Part shown: positions 6,188 through 9,478 of the stretch, piece by piece
Numbering within the stretch: the stretch's first letter is position 1
Layout: every line of letters begins with the position of its first letter
Translations under genes and position numbers: made by a program
The notes under the pieces: model-generated
The model's input: only the letters and a program-made list of their open reading frames with translations
What the model was told of the DNA's origin: nothing
The model's database searches: none
Assembly: GCA_904502265.1 (NCBI GenBank)
Contig: CAJGDT010000052.1
Span: 1-9,478, forward strand
DNA length: 9,478 bases
Reading direction: 5' to 3'
Origin: an uncultured Barnesiella sp.
GTDB lineage: Bacteria > Bacteroidota > Bacteroidia > Bacteroidales > Barnesiellaceae_A

Positions 6188-8332
6188 TTACCAAAGACTC
6201 ATTTGCGAAGAGGTATCACGTGAGGCTTGTCGCTCTTTTTCGGCTTGTCGTTCTTTTTCTTCTTCTTCGCGACGTTGTCGTTCCTCTTCTTCACGACGGC
6301 GAGCCTCCTCTTCGAGTGTATCGGGAACGATGGGCATCATCCAGTTGAGTGCGTCATCGAGGTCGGTAACGGTCTCGAAGTTATCATTGCTGTCGTTGTT
6401 GCTGAGTTTGCTCTCAAGAATGGCAATTTGGTTTTCGTAAGCCTTGTTTTGCGAACGAAGTGTAGCAGTTTGTGATACAAGGTCTTGACGTTGTTTCTTG
6501 AGTGCTGCAATCATGTTGTTGGCACGTTCCAACTCTTGTGTATCTACTGTCGCAGATGCTGCTTGTGAGGCGTTGTTGCGAGCCTCCTCCTTGGCCTTGG
6601 CAAGTAGCTCGTTGGTTTGTGTAACCTCTTCCTTGGCTTGAGTGGCTTGCTCTTGAGCTTCGGCGAGTTGTTGTTGAGTCTTGCGCAGTTGCTCTTGCAG
6701 TGAGTCGGTCTCTTGTTTAAGGGCTGTATTGTGGCTGCTCAACGTATTGATGTGCTCTTGCGAGGTCGATAGTTCTTGTTGCAATGCTTGTTTTTGTTGT
6801 AACTCGTTGTTGAGCTTTTGTGCCTCTTGTGTGAGTTGTGCAATGTGCTCATGTTGTAACTTGTTATCTTCGTTGCTTTGAGCTACTTGTGATTGAAGTG
6901 AAGTATTCGCATCGCGCAATTGTGCGAGTTGATTTTGCAAGTTGGCAGTTTCGTCCTTAAGAGAGGCAATAATGCCTTGAGCGGCTTGTTGTGCGTCGTT
7001 GGCTGCACCCAAGTCAACGATTTGTTGTTGTAGTTGCTTGATATTTTCTTGCAAGAGCGTGTTCTCCTCGACAGATGATTCGAGTTGCTCGGCAGCTTGG
7101 TTGTAGTTGTTGGTAGCTACGTTGAGTTGAAGTATAAGATCTTCGATTTTCTCGTTTAAAGCAGTATTGTTTTGTTGCGCTTGTTGCTCGCTGTTGCTGA
7201 GTTGCTCGGCAGCTACTGTTAATTGTGCAGTGGTGCTGTCGAGGTTGGTTTGTGTAGCAGCAAGTTGTTGTTGGAGATGTTCGATGGTTTGATTCTTCTC
7301 CTCGGTGATGGTTGTCAATTGAGTTTCGAGGGTAGCATATTGTTGTCGTGCCTCGTCGAGGGCTGTTTGCATGGAAGTAGTAGCCTCTTTGGCAGCGTTG
7401 AGCTCAGCAATTTCGCGCGAAGAGTTGTCTTGTTGTGTAACCATCACAGCAATCTCGTCGGTGAGTTGGGCTATGATGTTTTCCTTCTCATTGATTGTGT
7501 TTTGGAGTGTTTCGTTGTTGCTGTTGAGTGAGGCGATGCTTGTGGCAAGTTCGTCTTTCTCGGTTGTGAGGTAGCTGATGCGCTCTTGCAAAGCCTCGAT
7601 AGCCGCATTCTTTTCGTTGAGTTCGGCTTGAGTTTCATCGGGAATTGCGGCATTTTTCTTAAGGTCTTGTATAACACCAAGAAGGCGAGTTATCTCCTCT
7701 TGAGCGTCGTCAAGTTCTTGTTGTTTCACGCCAGTAACTTTGAGCTTGTTGATAAGGCTCTTGTTTTCGAGGTCGTATTGTTCTTTTTCGGCTTCGAGTG
7801 TGGCGATACGATTGTCGAGTTCGTGAACCTTTTCGCTGAGGGCTCTTTTTTGACGTTCGGCGCTGAGTTGTGCATTCTTACTTTCTACCTTTTGCTCTTC
7901 AAGTTCGGTTGTTTTACGACGCAAGGCTTCCATTTCGGCCTCAAGTTTTTTGCGAGCCGAGGCTACGTTGGCTTGAGATTGTGAAACGGCCGATTGGTTA
8001 AGTTCGTTGATATATTCTTTGAAGGAGTCTCCGAGTTGGTCGTAGATGTATTTCTTCTCGCTTTCGATATCGATATAATTGCGCACGAACTCGGGCAAAG
8101 AGGCATTGATGAGTTGTACCACTTTGTCAAGCAGCGAGTCGGGTAGCAATGTGGTGCTTTCGGATGTATTTTCGTCGGGCTGAGGCGTAGAGTCGGGCGA
8201 TTGATTCTTATCGGGACTTACAGCGTTGTTACCGGTTGCATTAACAATATCTTTAGCGGTAAATGTACGATCGTCGTTGTCGTCGTCCTTGCCAAAGCCG
8301 AGTGCTCGGAGAGAGTTTTTGAAAAATGACAT
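6188..8332 (-). CDS. large cytoplasmic coiled-coil protein, 714 aa, function unknown
   Basis: This is the first gene of the operon. A short basic/hydrophobic start (MSFFKNSLRALGFGKDDDND) leads into a disordered Ser/Pro/Asp/Asn stretch (about 36-60), then a compact helical segment (LLPDSLLDKVVQLINASLPEFVRNYI, 62-87). Near-continuous coiled coil covers about 105-645. Its first part (125-225) is Lys/Glu-rich and, after a break at P231, the remainder is rich in Gln, Asn and Thr. A short conserved-looking patch FETVTDLDDALNWMMPIVP (652-670) precedes a 29-residue run of almost only Glu, Arg and Gln (674-702), probably a lone charged helix, and the tail SQMSLW. There is no signal peptide, membrane segment or Walker A motif, so it is not an SMC ATPase. 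A scaffold or filament role is plausible but unproven. Low complexity makes homology searches unreliable. Confidence 0.88.
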   Translation of the reverse strand: MSFFKNSLRALGFGKDDDNDDRTFTAKDIVNATGNNAVSPDKNQSPDSTPQPDENTSESTTLLPDSLLDKVVQLINASLPEFVRNYIDIESEKKYIYDQLGDSFKEYINELNQSAVSQSQANVASARKKLEAEMEALRRKTTELEEQKVESKNAQLSAERQKRALSEKVHELDNRIATLEAEKEQYDLENKSLINKLKVTGVKQQELDDAQEEITRLLGVIQDLKKNAAIPDETQAELNEKNAAIEALQERISYLTTEKDELATSIASLNSNNETLQNTINEKENIIAQLTDEIAVMVTQQDNSSREIAELNAAKEATTSMQTALDEARQQYATLETQLTTITEEKNQTIEHLQQQLAATQTNLDSTTAQLTVAAEQLSNSEQQAQQNNTALNEKIEDLILQLNVATNNYNQAAEQLESSVEENTLLQENIKQLQQQIVDLGAANDAQQAAQGIIASLKDETANLQNQLAQLRDANTSLQSQVAQSNEDNKLQHEHIAQLTQEAQKLNNELQQKQALQQELSTSQEHINTLSSHNTALKQETDSLQEQLRKTQQQLAEAQEQATQAKEEVTQTNELLAKAKEEARNNASQAASATVDTQELERANNMIAALKKQRQDLVSQTATLRSQNKAYENQIAILESKLSNNDSNDNFETVTDLDDALNWMMPIVPDTLEEEARRREEEERQRREEEEKERQAEKERQASRDTSSQMSLW
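6227..6313 (-). other. Glu/Arg/Gln-only charged helix near the C-terminus of the coiled-coil protein
   Basis: Residues 674-702 consist almost entirely of Glu, Arg, Gln and a few Lys and Ala (for example EEEARRREEEERQRR). This fits a single alpha-helix or charged linker between the DDALNWMM patch and the free tail. On the + strand it appears as a run of cttctt/cgtcgt-like triplets, which reflects codon content and not a separate DNA repeat. Confidence 0.7.
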
Positions 8333-8410
8333 GTCTTAAATATAATGTATAATAATTTTTGTAATAGGTAGCTGTGAGCCAATAGCGCACAATTGGGTGT
8401 ACGTAAAGTG

Positions 8411-8439
8411 CCGATGTGAAGCCGCGGCTTTATCATCGG
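8411..8439. repeat. nested inverted repeat (possible leader hairpin or operator)
   Basis: The outer arms CCGATG (8411-8416) and CATCGG (8434-8439) are exact reverse complements. Centred between them is a perfect 12-base palindrome, AAGCCGCGGCTT (8419-8430). The block is GC-rich in otherwise AT-rich DNA, 79 bases upstream of the coiled-coil gene's start. No gene ends into it, so an ordinary terminator is unlikely. A hairpin in the minus-strand leader, or a dimeric repressor site, are the main options. Confidence 0.5.
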
Positions 8440-8529
8440 ACAAACGTGCAAAAAAATTTGTGTGTAAAGTTACAACTAATTTTTGCTATTTAAGGCTAAA
8501 AATTGAATAATATTTGCGAGATAAAAACA

Positions 8530-8555
8530 AAAAGCGTGCGGTGACCGAAAAGCGT
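8530..8555. repeat. 8-base direct repeats flanking a short palindrome
   Basis: AAAAGCGT occurs at 8530-8537 and again at 8548-8555, an 18-base period. Between them lies CGGTGACCG (8539-8547), palindromic around its central G. This could be a transcription-factor site upstream of gdhA, about 150 bases before its -33 box. Short repeats like this can arise by chance in 472 bases. Confidence 0.3.
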
Positions 8556-8704
8556 TTGTGAAAAAAGTGATGCGAGTGGGTAGGAAATAAGGTGTAGAGA
8601 GTATTGTAGAATAGGCGACAAGGGTGTATAAAAGGGTTGAAAGGGGGGCTTCGCAAGGTAAACTCTATACTTTATTAAATAATTAGTCAAAATTGCTAAA
8701 AAAA

Positions 8705-8736
8705 TTTGTTTTTTCAATAATGTTGCCGTACTTTTG
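8705..8736 (+). promoter_or_regulatory. gdhA promoter, Bacteroidota sigma-ABfr type
   Basis: TTTG at 8705-8708 and TACTTTTG at 8729-8736 match the Bacteroidota -33 (TTTG) and -7 (TAnnTTTG) elements, with a 20-base spacer inside the accepted 19-21 range. Transcription would start near 8742, leaving a leader of about 60 bases ahead of the ATG at 8805. A second TAnnTTTG (TAGATTTG, 8741-8748) follows immediately but has no TTTG at the right distance, so it is the weaker candidate. Confidence 0.75.
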
Positions 8737-8804
8737 TGGGTAGATTTGTGACGAGAACAAAATCGTATAGCAAACATAAGTACCAATCTTATAAAACTAA
8801 TACA

Positions 8805-9478
8805 ATGGACATTAAAAAAATTCTTGCCAATCTTGAGGCAAAACACCCTGGTGAAAACGAATACATCCAGGCAGTAACTGAAGTTCTTCACTCAATTGAA
8901 GAAGTTTACAACCAACATCCCGAGTTCGAGAAAGCTCGCATCATCGAGCGTATGGTTGAGCCCGATCGTATTTTCACTTTCCGTGTAACTTGGGTAGATG
9001 ACAATGGTGAAGTACAAACTAACCTCGGTTATCGCGTACAATTTAACGGCGCTATCGGTCCGTACAAAGGCGGTCTCCGTTTCCACAAGGCTGTTAACCC
9101 CTCAATGTTGAAGTTCCTCGGTTTCGAGCAAACATTCAAAAACGCACTTACTACACTCCCCATGGGTGGTGGTAAAGGTGGTTCAGACTTCGACCCCGTT
9201 GGCAAATCAGATGCTGAAATCATGCGTTTCTGCCAAGCATTCATGCTTGAGTTGTGGAACAACATCGGTCCCGACACTGACGTTCCCGCAGGTGACGTAG
9301 GTGTAGGTGGTCGTGAGATCGGTTACCTCTTCGGTATGTACACTAAACTTGCTCGTGAGTACAACGTAGGTGTATTGACAGGTAAGGGTGCAACTTGGGG
9401 TGGTTCTATCCTCCGTCCTGAGGCTACAGGTTTCGGTGCTCTCTACTTCACTGAGCACGTACTCAAAACTGCAGGTAA
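8805..9478 (+). CDS. gdhA: glutamate dehydrogenase, 5' part (runs off the right edge)
   Basis: Glutamate dehydrogenase reversibly aminates 2-oxoglutarate to glutamate, the main ammonia entry route in gut Bacteroidales. The frame starts MDIKKILANLEAKHPGENEY and stays open for 224 codons to the window end, about half of a roughly 445-residue hexameric-type enzyme. Substrate and catalytic residues are present: K88 in GPYKGGLRFH, K112 in QTFKNAL, K124 in PMGGGKGGSDFDP and D164 in PAGDVGVGGRE, in one-residue register with Clostridium symbiosum K89, K113, K125 and D165. The Rossmann domain that decides NAD versus NADP use lies mostly outside the window. Codon choice is strikingly uniform (GGT, CGT, CTC, AAC, TTC), as in highly expressed genes and unlike the neighbouring operon. 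The leader before the ATG is A-rich (TAAAACTAATACA) without a Shine-Dalgarno site, normal for this phylum. Confidence 0.95.
   Translation, partial: MDIKKILANLEAKHPGENEYIQAVTEVLHSIEEVYNQHPEFEKARIIERMVEPDRIFTFRVTWVDDNGEVQTNLGYRVQFNGAIGPYKGGLRFHKAVNPSMLKFLGFEQTFKNALTTLPMGGGKGGSDFDPVGKSDAEIMRFCQAFMLELWNNIGPDTDVPAGDVGVGGREIGYLFGMYTKLAREYNVGVLTGKGATWGGSILRPEATGFGALYFTEHVLKTAG

Larger units (their letters stand above)
8333..8804. other. divergent intergenic region between the coiled-coil operon and gdhA
   Basis: These 472 bases separate divergent start codons and are clearly AT-richer than the flanking genes. They hold a Bacteroidota-type promoter for gdhA, a nested inverted repeat at 8411-8439, a short inverted repeat CCAAT/ATTGG (8379-8383 and 8392-8396), and direct repeats at 8530-8555. 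I found no tRNA, riboswitch or credible small gene. The leader just upstream of the coiled-coil gene is very AT-rich (8338-8362). I could not find a convincing promoter for the minus-strand operon. Confidence 0.7.

Noticed and set aside
6600..7330. Apparent gttg/ttgttg DNA repeats on the plus strand
   Set aside because: They come from the CAA, CAG and AAC codons of the Gln/Asn-rich coiled coil; there is no regular repeat unit, and no CRISPR-like spacing.
6188..8332. Coiled-coil protein as an SMC/RecN-type ATPase
   Set aside because: No Walker A (GxxxxGKS/T), signature or Walker B motif is present at either end.
8371..8451. Upstream part of a minus-strand frame (8218-8451) overlapping the start of the coiled-coil gene
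   Set aside because: It is in a different frame from the coiled-coil protein, extends into it antithetically, and covers the inverted repeat; no protein features support it.
8771..8778. CAAACATA, a reverse-complement match to TAnnTTTG, as promoter of the minus-strand operon
   Set aside because: No TTTG lies 19-21 bases upstream on the minus strand, and it would put the start inside the gdhA leader, about 430 bases from the first gene.
8333..8804. TPP riboswitch or tRNA in the intergenic region
   Set aside because: I saw no THI-box core sequences and no cloverleaf or T-loop sequence on either strand; a covariance-model search would be decisive.
8496..8891. 131-codon open frame on the minus strand across the gdhA promoter and start
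   Set aside because: It covers the gdhA promoter, leader and first codons. Its Phe/Leu/Ile-rich composition reflects AT-rich DNA, and no recognisable domain is present.

Overview
The window looks like chromosome from a member of the Bacteroidales (phylum Bacteroidota), with the edge of a phage-like segment at its left end. The lineage call rests on three things. The gdhA promoter matches the Bacteroidota consensus (TTTG, 20-base spacer, TAnnTTTG). The leaders are AT-rich and lack clear Shine-Dalgarno sites. The housekeeping proteins, including a PnuC-family transporter next to thiamine pyrophosphokinase, read like Bacteroidales orthologues. I cannot name a genus.

Bases 1-2508 (+ strand) hold the end of a phage-type operon: the 3' end of one gene, an 84-residue Arg/Cys-rich small protein, and a large protein resembling phage 'polyvalent' or ejection proteins. 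The genes overlap by ATGA at each junction. The large protein has Gly/Ala-rich hydrophobic segments and a C-terminal HEAAGH putative zinc-peptidase motif. A single TAA at 934-936 interrupts it, and the same frame is open on both sides from 373 to 2508, so it reads today as a 187-residue and a 501-residue ORF. This is either a decaying prophage gene or a real split.

Bases 2514-8332 (- strand) are a compact six-gene operon, read right to left: a 714-residue coiled-coil protein, a trans-polyprenyl diphosphate synthase, a 230-residue conserved-looking hypothetical protein, a TatD-family metal-dependent hydrolase, a PnuC/PnuT-family vitamin transporter and thiamine pyrophosphokinase. Spacings are 27, 1, 5 and 4 bases, then a 23-base overlap. 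The last two genes form a plausible thiamine uptake-and-trapping pair: the transporter lets thiamine in and the kinase pyrophosphorylates it. No TPP riboswitch was recognised. The last phage gene converges on this operon with only 5 bases between the two stop codons.

Bases 8333-8804 are a divergent intergenic region. It contains a strong gdhA promoter, a nested inverted repeat nearer the coiled-coil gene, and a pair of 8-base direct repeats around a short palindrome. From 8805 the hexameric glutamate dehydrogenase gene gdhA runs off the right edge.

I do not see a clear previously undescribed system. The points most worth a second look are the interrupted phage metallopeptidase-like gene, its abrupt junction with the thiamine genes, and the uncharacterised coiled-coil protein heading the operon.
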